64,000 nucleotides of DNA from Bacillota bacterium (GTDB taxonomy: Bacteria > Bacillota > Clostridia > Oscillospirales > Oscillospiraceae). The stretch lies in assembly GCA_021770445.1 (NCBI GenBank), contig JAETQY010000002.1, forward strand, positions 123,949 through 187,948. Direction: 5' to 3'. Numbering within the stretch: position 1 is the first letter of the stretch; every line of letters starts with the position of its first letter. A program made the translations under genes and the position numbers. A model generated the notes under the pieces. The model did not search any database. It had not been told where the DNA came from and saw nothing but the letters and a program-made list of their open reading frames with translations. This document shows positions 16,232 through 23,909 of this stretch, piece by piece.

Positions 16232-17903
16232 GGAGAAAAAGCCCGGCCGGAGGCTGACGGCCGGGCTGGCTGTGTTCCTGCTGGTGATGGCCCGGTACTG
16301 CGCCTTCGGGGTGCAGTATTACCCCCAGCTGGACGACTATATCCAGTACCACAACTATACGCGGCTCTATGATTTTTCCACCCTCCAGGAGCTCATGGGC
16401 ATCTTGTCCTCTCGTCCGCTGGCGGGGATTGCGGACTACTTTTTCTGGAGCCCCATGTTTGACCACATGATCTTAGGAGTGGCGCTGATTTCGGCCCTGT
16501 ATGCGGCCGCCGTTCTACTGATCTGGGATGTCCTGGGGCGGTATTTCCGGACTAGCCCCGTGCTGCCGGTGGTGATGGCCCTGCTCCCTCTGGGGCTAGA
16601 GGGGACCTACTGGATGTCGGCCTCCACCCGGGTGGTGGTGGGGATGTTCTTCGCCGCCCTGGCGGTCCGGGCCTTTCTGAACTGGTTGGACGGGAAGGGC
16701 CGGGGCTGGCTGCCCCTCTATCTGATCCTTCAGCTCATCCCCTTCGGCTTCTATGAGCAGGCGGGACTGCTGTCCATCACCCTGACGGTGGGGGCGGCCA
16801 TTTTAGAGCGGACCAGAAAGGGGAGGCCCATGGGCCGGTGCGCCGTCTCTCTGTGGGGTGTGCCCGCCATGGGGCTGTACTTTCTGATTACCCGGCTGCT
16901 GAACAACGGCGGGGTGTACGGAAGCCGGACGGAGCTTGTGCTCCCCACCAGCCGGTACTACTGGCTCCACGAGCTGCCAAAGACGCTGTGGCAGTTTTTC
17001 CAGGCCTTTGCGGGCGGCGGCTTCTTCACCGCCGTCAAGGGCTTTGTCCGGGGTATGCGGATGATCTTCTCCGGGGAGCTGCTGCTGTGGGCTCTGTGCG
17101 CGGCGGCGCTGTGCGTTCTGCTGTGGCTGACACTGCGGAACCGGGAGCCGCAGGAGCGGACAGGGGGGGACGCCCCGCTGCCGCTGGCCCTGCTGTCCGG
17201 CCTGCTGCTGGCGGCCGCCCCGGTGAGCCTGTTTCTGGTGCTGGGCAATACATGGTTCTCCCTGCGGGGGACGGTGACCTCCTTCCCCGGCATCGCCCTG
17301 CTGGCCGACTCCCTGGTGGTGTGGCTGTGGGACAGGCTGGCTAGAGGGAGGGACGGCCTGTCCGTCCTGGCAGCGGCGATGGCCTTTGTGTTCTGCGTGG
17401 CGGGGAGCAGCGAGATCCGGGACTACCGGGATACCTATTATAATGATCAGCGCATCGCTGGGCTGGTGCTGGAGGCGGCGGAGGTGGAGGGGCTGGACGC
17501 CTCCTCCGGGCGGATCGGGGTGCTGAACCTGGAGCCCTCCTACCTGCCCAACCAGAATTTCTACTACCATGAGCACATCCACGGCTGCACCGAGAGCGAC
17601 TGGGCCTTTACCGGTCTGCTCACCGCCCTGGGAGGGGAGGTAAAGGTGACCCCTCTGCCCGCTGACCCCCTGTACCGGGCCTGGAACCGGGAGGCCAACC
17701 ACCCCTCCAGCTTTGAGACGCTGTACTGGTTTGACGGCGAGAGCCTGACCCCGGCGGTGCTGCGGGAGCTGGAGGAGAACACCTACCAGGTGCGGGACCG
17801 GCAGGGAGTGCTCTTAGGGGTCATCTGGGAGGAAAATGGTATCGGCTACATCCGCCGCCCGGAGCAGTTGGCCCCGGAGCAGAGTTTTCTGCTGGAGGAT
17901 TGA
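16224..17903 (+). CDS. Polytopic membrane protein, possible GT-C-type glycosyltransferase
   Basis: 559 residues with roughly ten hydrophobic segments in the first 400 residues and a soluble C-terminal part of about 150 residues. In the first predicted external loop lies YYPQLDDYIQYHNYTRLYDF; an acidic pair in this loop is typical of GT-C glycosyltransferases that use lipid-linked sugars. The membrane arrangement resembles GtrII/PMT-like proteins, but I do not recognise a specific family. Its start overlaps the nif3-like gene by 8 bases. The substrate is unknown; cell-surface glycan work is an inference. Confidence 0.5.
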   Translation: MLEEKKPGRRLTAGLAVFLLVMARYCAFGVQYYPQLDDYIQYHNYTRLYDFSTLQELMGILSSRPLAGIADYFFWSPMFDHMILGVALISALYAAAVLLIWDVLGRYFRTSPVLPVVMALLPLGLEGTYWMSASTRVVVGMFFAALAVRAFLNWLDGKGRGWLPLYLILQLIPFGFYEQAGLLSITLTVGAAILERTRKGRPMGRCAVSLWGVPAMGLYFLITRLLNNGGVYGSRTELVLPTSRYYWLHELPKTLWQFFQAFAGGGFFTAVKGFVRGMRMIFSGELLLWALCAAALCVLLWLTLRNREPQERTGGDAPLPLALLSGLLLAAAPVSLFLVLGNTWFSLRGTVTSFPGIALLADSLVVWLWDRLARGRDGLSVLAAAMAFVFCVAGSSEIRDYRDTYYNDQRIAGLVLEAAEVEGLDASSGRIGVLNLEPSYLPNQNFYYHEHIHGCTESDWAFTGLLTALGGEVKVTPLPADPLYRAWNREANHPSSFETLYWFDGESLTPAVLRELEENTYQVRDRQGVLLGVIWEENGIGYIRRPEQLAPEQSFLLED

Positions 17904-17933
17904 AAATTTTTGGAGTGAAAGCGAAAAAACTGC

Positions 17934-17962
17934 TTGCAATCCACGAACCCCTGTGATATACT
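17934..17962 (+). promoter_or_regulatory. SigA promoter for rplS
   Basis: TTGCAA (17934-17939), 17 bases, TATACT (17957-17962). The transcript would carry a leader of about 85 bases. Confidence 0.75.
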
Positions 17963-17970
17963 TCCTTAGT

Positions 17971-18050
17971 CTGAATAACGGGCGGTCCTCTGCGGCGTCT
18001 CTAAAGAGACCAAAAGGCCGGAATGAACGCCTATACAACAGGAGGAAATT
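17971..18050 (+). promoter_or_regulatory. Structured 5' leader of rplS (L19-leader-like)
   Basis: Between promoter and rplS lies GGCG (17981-17984) that can pair with CGCC (18028-18031), enclosing a perfect hairpin GTCTCT-AA-AGAGAC (17997-18010). Ribosomal protein leaders for L19 are known in Firmicutes and bind the protein for autoregulation. The position and fold fit, but I cannot test the match to the published consensus. Confidence 0.5.
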
Positions 18051-18053
18051 TCC

Positions 18054-18395
18054 ATGGATCTGAAGAAAGCGTTTACCGAGAAGTACACAAAGGCTGAGCC
18101 CCCCAAGATGGACATCGGCGATACCGTCCGCGTCCACCTGCGGGTCAAGGAAGGCAGCCGTGAGCGTATCCAGATCTTCGAGGGCACCGTCATCGCCAAG
18201 AAGCACGGCGGCATCGAGGAGAGCTTCACCGTCCGCCGCATCTCTTACGGCATCGGCGTGGAGAAGGTGTTCCCCCTCCATGCTCCCTCTGTGGAGAAGG
18301 TGGAGGTCGTCCGCAAGGGCAAGGTGCGCCGCGCCAAGCTGTACTACCTGCGCGACCGCGTGGGCAAGGCCGCCAAGGTCAAGGAAGCGCTGTAA
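18054..18395 (+). CDS. rplS: 50S ribosomal protein L19
   Basis: 113 residues, normal length. [20 protein letters not shown], then [12 protein letters not shown] and [20 protein letters not shown], with the basic tail [20 protein letters not shown], are all canonical for L19, which sits at the 30S-50S interface. CAGGAGG lies 8 bases before the ATG. Here it is monocistronic between its own promoter and a strong terminator, away from the usual rpsP-rimM-trmD cluster. Confidence 0.97.
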   Translation: MDLKKAFTEKYTKAEPPKMDIGDTVRVHLRVKEGSRERIQIFEGTVIAKKHGGIEESFTVRRISYGIGVEKVFPLHAPSVEKVEVVRKGKVRRAKLYYLRDRVGKAAKVKEAL

Positions 18396-18397
18396 TC

Positions 18398-18428
18398 AAA
18401 AAAGGAGCGGCTTTTGCCGCTCCTTTTT
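18398..18428 (+). terminator. Terminator after rplS, probably bidirectional
   Basis: AAAAAAGGAGCGGC, TTTT loop, GCCGCTCCTTTTT. It also has a T-run on the minus strand, where it would end the small gene at 18435-18590. Confidence 0.9.
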
Positions 18429-18434
18429 CTTGAA

Positions 18435-18590
18435 TTACGCCTCGTTGTCCGTTTCGTCCTTCAGTCCGGCGGAGTGCTTGCGGATTTCTTCGTTCATCTT
18501 CCGGACCTCGTCCATGTCCTTGCACTTGTCAGTGGCGGTGGTGATAAGCCAGGCGATAAACTGCATCTGCTTGTCTGTCATAGCGGTCAT
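18435..18590 (-). CDS. Small hypothetical protein (51 residues)
   Basis: Start chosen at the ATG at 18590, preceded on the minus strand by AAGGAGGAAAGGAT. The product (start MTAMTDKQMQFIAWLITTAT) is helical and charged (KDMDEVRKMNEEIRKH) with no membrane segment. I do not recognise a family. The good ribosome-binding site and the shared terminator with rplS make it a credible gene. An AT-rich stretch with no clear promoter lies upstream at 18600-18690. Confidence 0.55.
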   Translation of the reverse strand: MTAMTDKQMQFIAWLITTATDKCKDMDEVRKMNEEIRKHSAGLKDETDNEA

Positions 18591-18700
18591 ATCCTTTCCT
18601 CCTTGTATGGTTAGCACGGATCATTCTTTTCATAATATACCATAATTAATTGATAATATCAAGAAATGTTAAGTAAGAAAATCAATATAGATCAATTTGA

Positions 18701-19471
18701 TCAGACACCCAGCAGAGCCTGCTGTGCCAGCCCCAGTAAGAGCAGGTGGGCGGGGTAGAAGACGTACCACAGGTACTTGTCCCCGGGGAAGGAGCGCCCC
18801 TTCTTTCCGTTGTAGAAAAAGGTGAACGCAACCCCCAGCAGGGGCCCCAGGGCGTTGATGCACAGCATATGGAACCACCGGTAGGTAAACAGCTGTTCAG
18901 AGAAGATCATCCAGATCAGCCTGTACCGGGACAGGGGCATCAGAAACAGCCACAGCAGGGCCTTTTTCCGGACCGGCCAGTGTTCGGCGAGGTAAAAGAC
19001 CAGGATAAACAGGATATAGCGCCCTCCGCCCTCGGTAAGCGCCAAATATTCTGCGGCAATCACTACCCCGGTGGCCAGAACATACCCCAGCCCCGTCCGC
19101 TTCCCGTTGCCCCAGTCCATCAGCCGCAGGGTGAGCAGGCCCAGCAGCAGGGTGAACATGATGTTGCTGTGGAAGCCGAACAGGAGATAGTAGGGGTATT
19201 CCGCCAGACAGGCAAAGACCAGCAGCCGCAGGGCATACTTTTTGAAATTTCGGGTGTGCCGGTAGCCGTTGGCAATGGAAAACAGGAAGATAGGGGCGGC
19301 GATGCGCCCGATGTAGTCGGTGGCCCGCTGGAGGACCATCAGGGCGGGGACGGTCTCAGCGGCGTCAGGGAAGAAGAGGGTTTCCACCGTCATGGCCAGC
19401 GGCCAGACGTAGGTAAGGTGGTCCCACAGCATGGACAGCAGGGCGACGGTTTTTAACGCGAAAAAACTCAT
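18701..19471 (-). CDS. TraX family membrane protein
   Basis: 256 residues with about eight hydrophobic segments. The N-terminus FFALKTVALLSMLWDHLTYV and the segment IGRIAAPIFLFSIANGYRHT, followed by LLVFACLAEYPYYLLF, match the TraX family, named for the F-pilin N-acetyltransferase but widespread in chromosomes of Firmicutes as a putative membrane acyltransferase. The C-terminal FPGDKYLWYVFYPAHLLLLG is also typical. It stands alone on the minus strand between rplS and rbgA; there is no conjugation gene nearby, so a cell-surface acylation role is more likely than pilus modification. Confidence 0.8.
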   Translation of the reverse strand: MSFFALKTVALLSMLWDHLTYVWPLAMTVETLFFPDAAETVPALMVLQRATDYIGRIAAPIFLFSIANGYRHTRNFKKYALRLLVFACLAEYPYYLLFGFHSNIMFTLLLGLLTLRLMDWGNGKRTGLGYVLATGVVIAAEYLALTEGGGRYILFILVFYLAEHWPVRKKALLWLFLMPLSRYRLIWMIFSEQLFTYRWFHMLCINALGPLLGVAFTFFYNGKKGRSFPGDKYLWYVFYPAHLLLLGLAQQALLGV

Positions 19472-19579
19472 AGGCGATCAGGTTCCTTTCTGTTTGAGAT
19501 ACCGGGAGGATACCAGATAATTCTTACAAAAAAGCGGATAAGTCTCTTACAAATCTCTGAACTTTCAGGAGGACACCCC

Positions 19580-20449
19580 ATGAACATCCAATGGTACCCC
19601 GGCCACATGACCAAAACCCGGCGGCAGATTGAGGCCGACCTGAAGCTGGTGGACATTGTGGTGGAGATCATCGACGCCCGTATCCCGGCCTCCAGCCGCA
19701 ACCCGGACATCGACGCCATCTGTGCCGGAAAGCCCCGGCTGATTGTCCTCAACCGGGCGGATCAGGCCGACCCCGCCCAGAACAAAGCCTGGGGGGCATA
19801 TTTTCGGAGCCGGGGCTACTCCGTCCTGGAGACCGACGCCCGGTCCGGCCGGGGGATTAACCAGTTCTCCGACGTGGTCCAGGGGGTGCTGAAAGACCAG
19901 ATCGCCAGATGGCGGGAGAAGGGCCAGGTGGGCCGCCCGGTGCGGGCCATGGTGGTGGGGGTGCCCAATGTGGGCAAGTCCACCTTCATCAACAAGGTTG
20001 CCAAGAAGAAGTCCGCCAAGGCCGGCGACCGCCCCGGCGTCACCCGGGGCAAGCAGTGGGTCCATGTGGACCGGGGGCTGGACCTGCTGGACACCCCGGG
20101 CATCCTGTGGCCCAAGTTTGAGGACGAGACCACCGGCATGAATCTGGCCTTCACCGGGGCGGTAAAGGATGAGATCATGGACGTGGAGACCCTGGGCTGT
20201 CACTTCATGGCCTTCCTCGGGGAGCGCTACCCCCAGGCGTTGGCGGACGGCTACAAGCTGACTGAGGTGCCCGCCCGGGGAGAGGAGGAGAACGACGTGG
20301 CCTGGGGCTACCGGCTTCTCCAGGCCGCCGCCGCCAAGCGGGGGATGCGTATCTCCGGCGGAGAGCTGGACACCGAGCGCATGGCCCGGGTCCTCCTCGA
20401 TGAGTACCGGGGGAGCAGGCTGGGGCGGTTTACCCTGGAGGTGCCCTAG
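19580..20449 (+). CDS. rbgA: Ribosome biogenesis GTPase RbgA (YlqF)
   Basis: 289 residues. The GTPase motifs are circularly permuted as expected: the G4-like LNRADQAD (about 56-63) comes first, then G1 GVPNVGKSTFINK (about 131-143) and G3 LDTPGILWP. The start MNIQWYPGHMTKTRRQIEAD is diagnostic. The protein assists late 50S subunit assembly. CAGGAGG precedes the ATG. rnhB and yraN follow, a common Firmicute order after rplS-rbgA, although here a TraX gene separates rplS from rbgA. Confidence 0.95.
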   Translation: MNIQWYPGHMTKTRRQIEADLKLVDIVVEIIDARIPASSRNPDIDAICAGKPRLIVLNRADQADPAQNKAWGAYFRSRGYSVLETDARSGRGINQFSDVVQGVLKDQIARWREKGQVGRPVRAMVVGVPNVGKSTFINKVAKKKSAKAGDRPGVTRGKQWVHVDRGLDLLDTPGILWPKFEDETTGMNLAFTGAVKDEIMDVETLGCHFMAFLGERYPQALADGYKLTEVPARGEEENDVAWGYRLLQAAAAKRGMRISGGELDTERMARVLLDEYRGSRLGRFTLEVP

Positions 20450-20455
20450 GAGCGC

Positions 20456-20487
20456 AAAAAGGCCCCCTTCGCAAGGGGAGGCTTTTC
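20456..20487 (+). other. Hairpin between rbgA and rnhB
   Basis: AAAAAGG-CCCCCTT-CGC-AAGGGG-AGGCTTTT forms an imperfect stem ending in TTTT. It could be a weak terminator or attenuator within the rbgA-rnhB-yraN run. Confidence 0.4.
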
Positions 20488-20519
20488 CGCCTGCGGGCGG
20501 GACGAAGGGAGCGAGAACG

Positions 20520-21134
20520 ATGGATTTTTGGCAGTATGAGAAAGAAGCGATAGATCAGGGCTATGCCGCCGTCTGCGGCTGTGACGAGGCGGGGGCGGGC
20601 CCTCTGGCCGGCCCGGTGTACGCCGCGGCGGTGATCCTGCCCTTTGGGGAGGATATCCCTGGCCTGGACGACTCCAAGAAGCTGACCGAGAAGAAGCGGG
20701 AGGCGCTGTTCCCGGTGATTCAGGAGCGGGCCCTGGCCTGGTCGGTGGCCTGGGTGGACGCGGCGGAGATCGACAAAACGGATATCCTCAGCGCCCGGAT
20801 GAAGGCGATGCAGCTGGCCATCGACGCTCTGAGTCAGCGGCCGGACTTTGCCCTGATCGACGGCAACCGGGACCGGGGCAGGAGCGCAGCCATTATCATC
20901 CCCCACCGCTGCCTGGTGAAGGGGGACAGCCTGTCTGCCTCCATTGCGGCCTCCTCCATTTTAGCCAAGGTGAGCCGGGACCGTTTTATGATGGAGATGG
21001 CGGAAAAGTATCCGGAGTACCGCTTCGACAAGCACAAGGGCTACGGCACTAAGCTCCACTATGCGCTGCTGGCCCAGCACGGCCCCAGCCCTATCCACCG
21101 CAAGACTTTCCTCAAGAAGGCGGAGGAGCAGTGA
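20520..21134 (+). CDS. rnhB: Ribonuclease HII, variant GAG motif
   Basis: 204 residues from the ATG at 20520. CGCDEAGAGPLAGPVYAAAV holds the first two catalytic acids (D22, E23). DSKKLTEKKRE, FALIDGNRDRG and SIAASSILAKVSRDRFM complete the active site, and the family-typical YGTKLHYALLAQHGPSPIHR closes it. Most RNase HII proteins have GRG where this has GAG: the arginine of the ribonucleotide-recognising motif is replaced by alanine. The enzyme removes ribonucleotides from DNA. It overlaps yraN by 4 bases. Confidence 0.92.
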   Translation: MDFWQYEKEAIDQGYAAVCGCDEAGAGPLAGPVYAAAVILPFGEDIPGLDDSKKLTEKKREALFPVIQERALAWSVAWVDAAEIDKTDILSARMKAMQLAIDALSQRPDFALIDGNRDRGRSAAIIIPHRCLVKGDSLSASIAASSILAKVSRDRFMMEMAEKYPEYRFDKHKGYGTKLHYALLAQHGPSPIHRKTFLKKAEEQ

Positions 21135-21499
21135 GTGGCCAGGACAGCCGGCTGCTGGGCCGGTGGGGAGAGGACCGGGCGGCAGAGTACCTGCGCCGCA
21201 AGGGGTTTGCCATCCGAGCGGCCAACTGGCGCTGCCGCTTCGGAGAGTTGGACCTGGTGGCCGAGGACGGGACCTACCTCTGCTTTGTGGAGGTCAAGCT
21301 GCGGAAGAACGGCGCCTATGGCTCGGCGGCCGAATTTGTGGACCGGCGCAAGCAGAGCAGGCTGCGGGCGGCGGCGGAGCTCTATCTGGTTGGGCACCCC
21401 ACCGACCTCCAGCCCCGGTTCGATGTGGTGGAGATCTACGCCCCTCAGGGGATGCAGACCGGGAAACCGGAGATTTTTCACCTGGAAAATGCCTTTTAA
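21131..21499 (+). CDS. YraN family (UPF0102) nuclease-fold protein
   Basis: 122 residues, GTG start overlapping the rnhB stop (GTGA). LLGRWGEDRAAEYLRRKGFA, FGELDLVAEDG and CFVEVKLRKNG give the E...D...ExK pattern of a Holliday-junction-resolvase-like fold. RFDVVEIYAP closes the domain. The family is usually next to rnhB, as here, suggesting a DNA-repair role, but no activity has been firmly assigned. Confidence 0.88.
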   Translation: MSGQDSRLLGRWGEDRAAEYLRRKGFAIRAANWRCRFGELDLVAEDGTYLCFVEVKLRKNGAYGSAAEFVDRRKQSRLRAAAELYLVGHPTDLQPRFDVVEIYAPQGMQTGKPEIFHLENAF

Positions 21500-21511
21500 C
21501 CCCGAAATCTC

Positions 21512-21540
21512 TTGACCCGGCGGAGAAAAACTGTCATAAT
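21512..21540 (+). promoter_or_regulatory. SigA promoter for thrC
   Basis: TTGACC (21512-21517), 17 bases, CATAAT (21535-21540), 36 bases before the ATG. No T-box or other leader fits in the short untranslated region. Confidence 0.7.
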
Positions 21541-21575
21541 GAGAGCCATCATAACAATGATAAGGAAGGATCACT

Positions 21576-23060
21576 ATGCGGTATATCAGCACACGGGACA
21601 ATACCATTCAATACTCCGCCGCTCAGGCCATTACCCAGGGGCTGGCCAGAGACGGCGGGCTGCTGACCCCCTTCTTCATCCCCAAGCTGCCCGGCAAGGC
21701 GCTGGAGGACATGCGGGATATGGCCTATCAGCAGCGGGCGGTGTATGTGATGAAGCAGTTTCTGGAGGAGTTCTCCGTGAAGGAGCTCACCAACTTCGTC
21801 AATGCCGCCTATGGCCCGGACAAGTTCGACACCCCGGCGGTAGCCCCCGTCCATACGGTGGACGGCGCTACCCACTGCCTGGAGCTGTGGCACGGCCCCA
21901 CCTGCGCCTTTAAGGACATGGCCCTGCAGATGCTGCCCCACCTGCTCACCGCCTCCCTGATTAAGACGGAGGAGGAAAAGACAGCCTGTATCCTGGTGGC
22001 CACCTCGGGCGACACGGGCAAGGGGGCCCTGGAGGGCTTTAAGGACGTGCCCCGGACCAAGATCCTGGTGTTCTACCCCAAGGACGGGGTGTCTGAGGTC
22101 CAGGAGCTGCAAATGATTACCCAGGAGGGGGACAACGTGGGGGTGGCCGCTGTGTACGGCAACTTCGACGACGCCCAGACCGGGGTGAAACGGCTGTTTT
22201 CCAACGAGGAGGTCCGCCGGGAGCTGGCTGAGAAGGGGTATTTCTTCTCCTCCGCCAACTCCATCAACTGGGGCCGGGTGCTGCCCCAGATCGTCTACTA
22301 CATCTCCGCCTACTGCGACCTGCTCCGGGATGAGAAGATCCAGCCCGGCCAGACGGTGAATATCTGCGTCCCCACCGGCAACTTCGGCAACATCCTGGCC
22401 GCCTACTATGCCCGGGAAATGGGCCTGCCCATCGACCAGCTCATCTGCGCCTCCAACAGCAACAACGTCCTCACCGACTTTATCCGGGAGGGGGTCTATG
22501 ACCGGAACCGCACCTTCTACAACACCATCTCCCCCTCCATGGACATCCTGATCTCCTCCAACCTGGAGCGGCTGCTCTACTCCCTCACCCAGGACACGGC
22601 GGAGGTGAGGGGCTACATGGCCCAGCTGGCCGAGACAGGCCGGTATCAGGTGAGCGACAAGATAAAGACCAAGCTGCAAAAGCGGTTCAAGGGCTATTTC
22701 TGCGACGACCGGGAGACCCAGCGGATGATCCGCGCCATGTTCGACCGGTACGGCTACCTCATCGACACCCACACCGCCGTGGCCTTCTCCGCCCTGGGCC
22801 AGTACCGGCAGGAGACCGGGGATGACACCCCCGCCATCGTGGCCTCCACCGCCAGCCCCTTCAAATTCTGCGCCAGCGTGCTGGAGGCCCTGGGGGAGGC
22901 CGCTCCCGCCTCTGGCCTGGACGCCCTGGATCAGCTCTCTGCCCGGACGGGCCAGCCCGCCCCCGCCCCCTTGGCCGGGCTGCGGAGCAAGCGGGTCCGG
23001 TTCACCCAGACGGTGGAGAAGGACCACATGCTGGACGCGGTGCGGTCCCTGCTGGAGTGA
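21576..23060 (+). CDS. thrC: Threonine synthase
   Basis: 494 residues, the long form (fold type II PLP enzyme). The N-terminal YISTRDNTIQYSAAQAITQG is the ThrC N-domain. The PLP lysine is in CAFKDMALQ (about residue 113), and ATSGDTGKGALEGF is the phosphate-binding segment, followed by NSINWGRVLPQIVYY and the cofactor loop PTGNFGNILAAYYA. It converts O-phosphohomoserine to threonine. The phosphoesterase gene follows after 4 bases and is probably co-transcribed. Confidence 0.95.
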   Translation: MRYISTRDNTIQYSAAQAITQGLARDGGLLTPFFIPKLPGKALEDMRDMAYQQRAVYVMKQFLEEFSVKELTNFVNAAYGPDKFDTPAVAPVHTVDGATHCLELWHGPTCAFKDMALQMLPHLLTASLIKTEEEKTACILVATSGDTGKGALEGFKDVPRTKILVFYPKDGVSEVQELQMITQEGDNVGVAAVYGNFDDAQTGVKRLFSNEEVRRELAEKGYFFSSANSINWGRVLPQIVYYISAYCDLLRDEKIQPGQTVNICVPTGNFGNILAAYYAREMGLPIDQLICASNSNNVLTDFIREGVYDRNRTFYNTISPSMDILISSNLERLLYSLTQDTAEVRGYMAQLAETGRYQVSDKIKTKLQKRFKGYFCDDRETQRMIRAMFDRYGYLIDTHTAVAFSALGQYRQETGDDTPAIVASTASPFKFCASVLEALGEAAPASGLDALDQLSARTGQPAPAPLAGLRSKRVRFTQTVEKDHMLDAVRSLLE

Positions 23061-23064
23061 GCCT

Positions 23065-23757
23065 ATGGCCCTGTACGCCATTGGAGATACCCACCTGTCC
23101 CTGGCCTCCGACAAGCCCATGGACGTGTTCGGCGGCAAGTGGGACGGCTATATGGACAAGCTGCGGGAGGGATTTCAGGCCACGGTGTCCCAGGAGGACA
23201 CCGTGGTGGTCTGCGGAGACGTGTCCTGGGGCATGAGCCTGGAGGAGGCCAGGGCGGACTTCGCCTTTCTGGACGCCCTGCCCGGGGCGCGCAAGCTGCT
23301 GCTCAAGGGCAACCACGACTACTGGTGGACCACCGCCTCCAAAATGAAAACGTTCTTTGAGGAGAACGGCTTTTCCACCCTGGATATCCTCCACAACAAC
23401 TGCCATTTTTACGGGGAGACCGCCCTGTGTGGCACCCGGGGCTGGTTCTACGAGGAGGACCGGGGGGAGCACTCCACCAAGATTTTCAACCGGGAGCTGA
23501 TTCGGCTGGAGGCGTCCTTAAAAGCGGCGGGGGAGCGGGAGAAGCTGTGCTTTCTCCACTACCCGCCCCTGTACCAGGGCTACCGCTGCCAGGAGATCAT
23601 CGACCTGCTGGAGCGGTACGGGGTAACGCTGTGCTGCTACGGCCACCTCCACGGGGGAAGTCACCGCCTGGCCATCACCGGACGGCAGGGAGGTGTGGAG
23701 TACCGCCTCATCGCCGCCGATTATGTGGGCTTTACGCCCGTCAAATTGCTGGATTAA
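23065..23757 (+). CDS. Metallophosphoesterase (calcineurin-like)
   Basis: 230 residues from the ATG at 23065. All metal-binding motifs are present: IGDTHLS (6-12), CGDVSWGM (about 49-56), LKGNHDYWW (about 82-90), FLHYPPLY and CCYGHLHGGSH (about 189-199). It is a small soluble dinuclear-metal phosphatase or phosphodiesterase; proteins of this length with GDTHLS...GHLHG are usually annotated only as metallophosphoesterase. It is translated right after thrC without a strong ribosome-binding site of its own, suggesting coupling. Confidence 0.85.
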   Translation: MALYAIGDTHLSLASDKPMDVFGGKWDGYMDKLREGFQATVSQEDTVVVCGDVSWGMSLEEARADFAFLDALPGARKLLLKGNHDYWWTTASKMKTFFEENGFSTLDILHNNCHFYGETALCGTRGWFYEEDRGEHSTKIFNRELIRLEASLKAAGEREKLCFLHYPPLYQGYRCQEIIDLLERYGVTLCCYGHLHGGSHRLAITGRQGGVEYRLIAADYVGFTPVKLLD

Positions 23758-23909
23758 AGGCCCGAAGTCCCTGCAAAAGGAAATAATCTGGAAAATTTTC
23801 AAAAAAGACTGTTCAAATGGCCGCGTATCTGATAGAATATCGTGGCGAAAGTAAAAGGGCCCCTCCCCCGGCCATTCCGGAGGCGGGACCAACAGGAGGA
23901 AATTGACAA

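Noticed and set aside
18701..19471. TraX gene as evidence for a conjugative element at 18-19 kb
   Set aside because: No transfer or integrase genes are near; TraX-family genes are common chromosomal genes in Firmicutes.
21500..21575. T-box or riboswitch before thrC
   Set aside because: The promoter lies only 36 bases from the ATG, leaving no space for such a leader.
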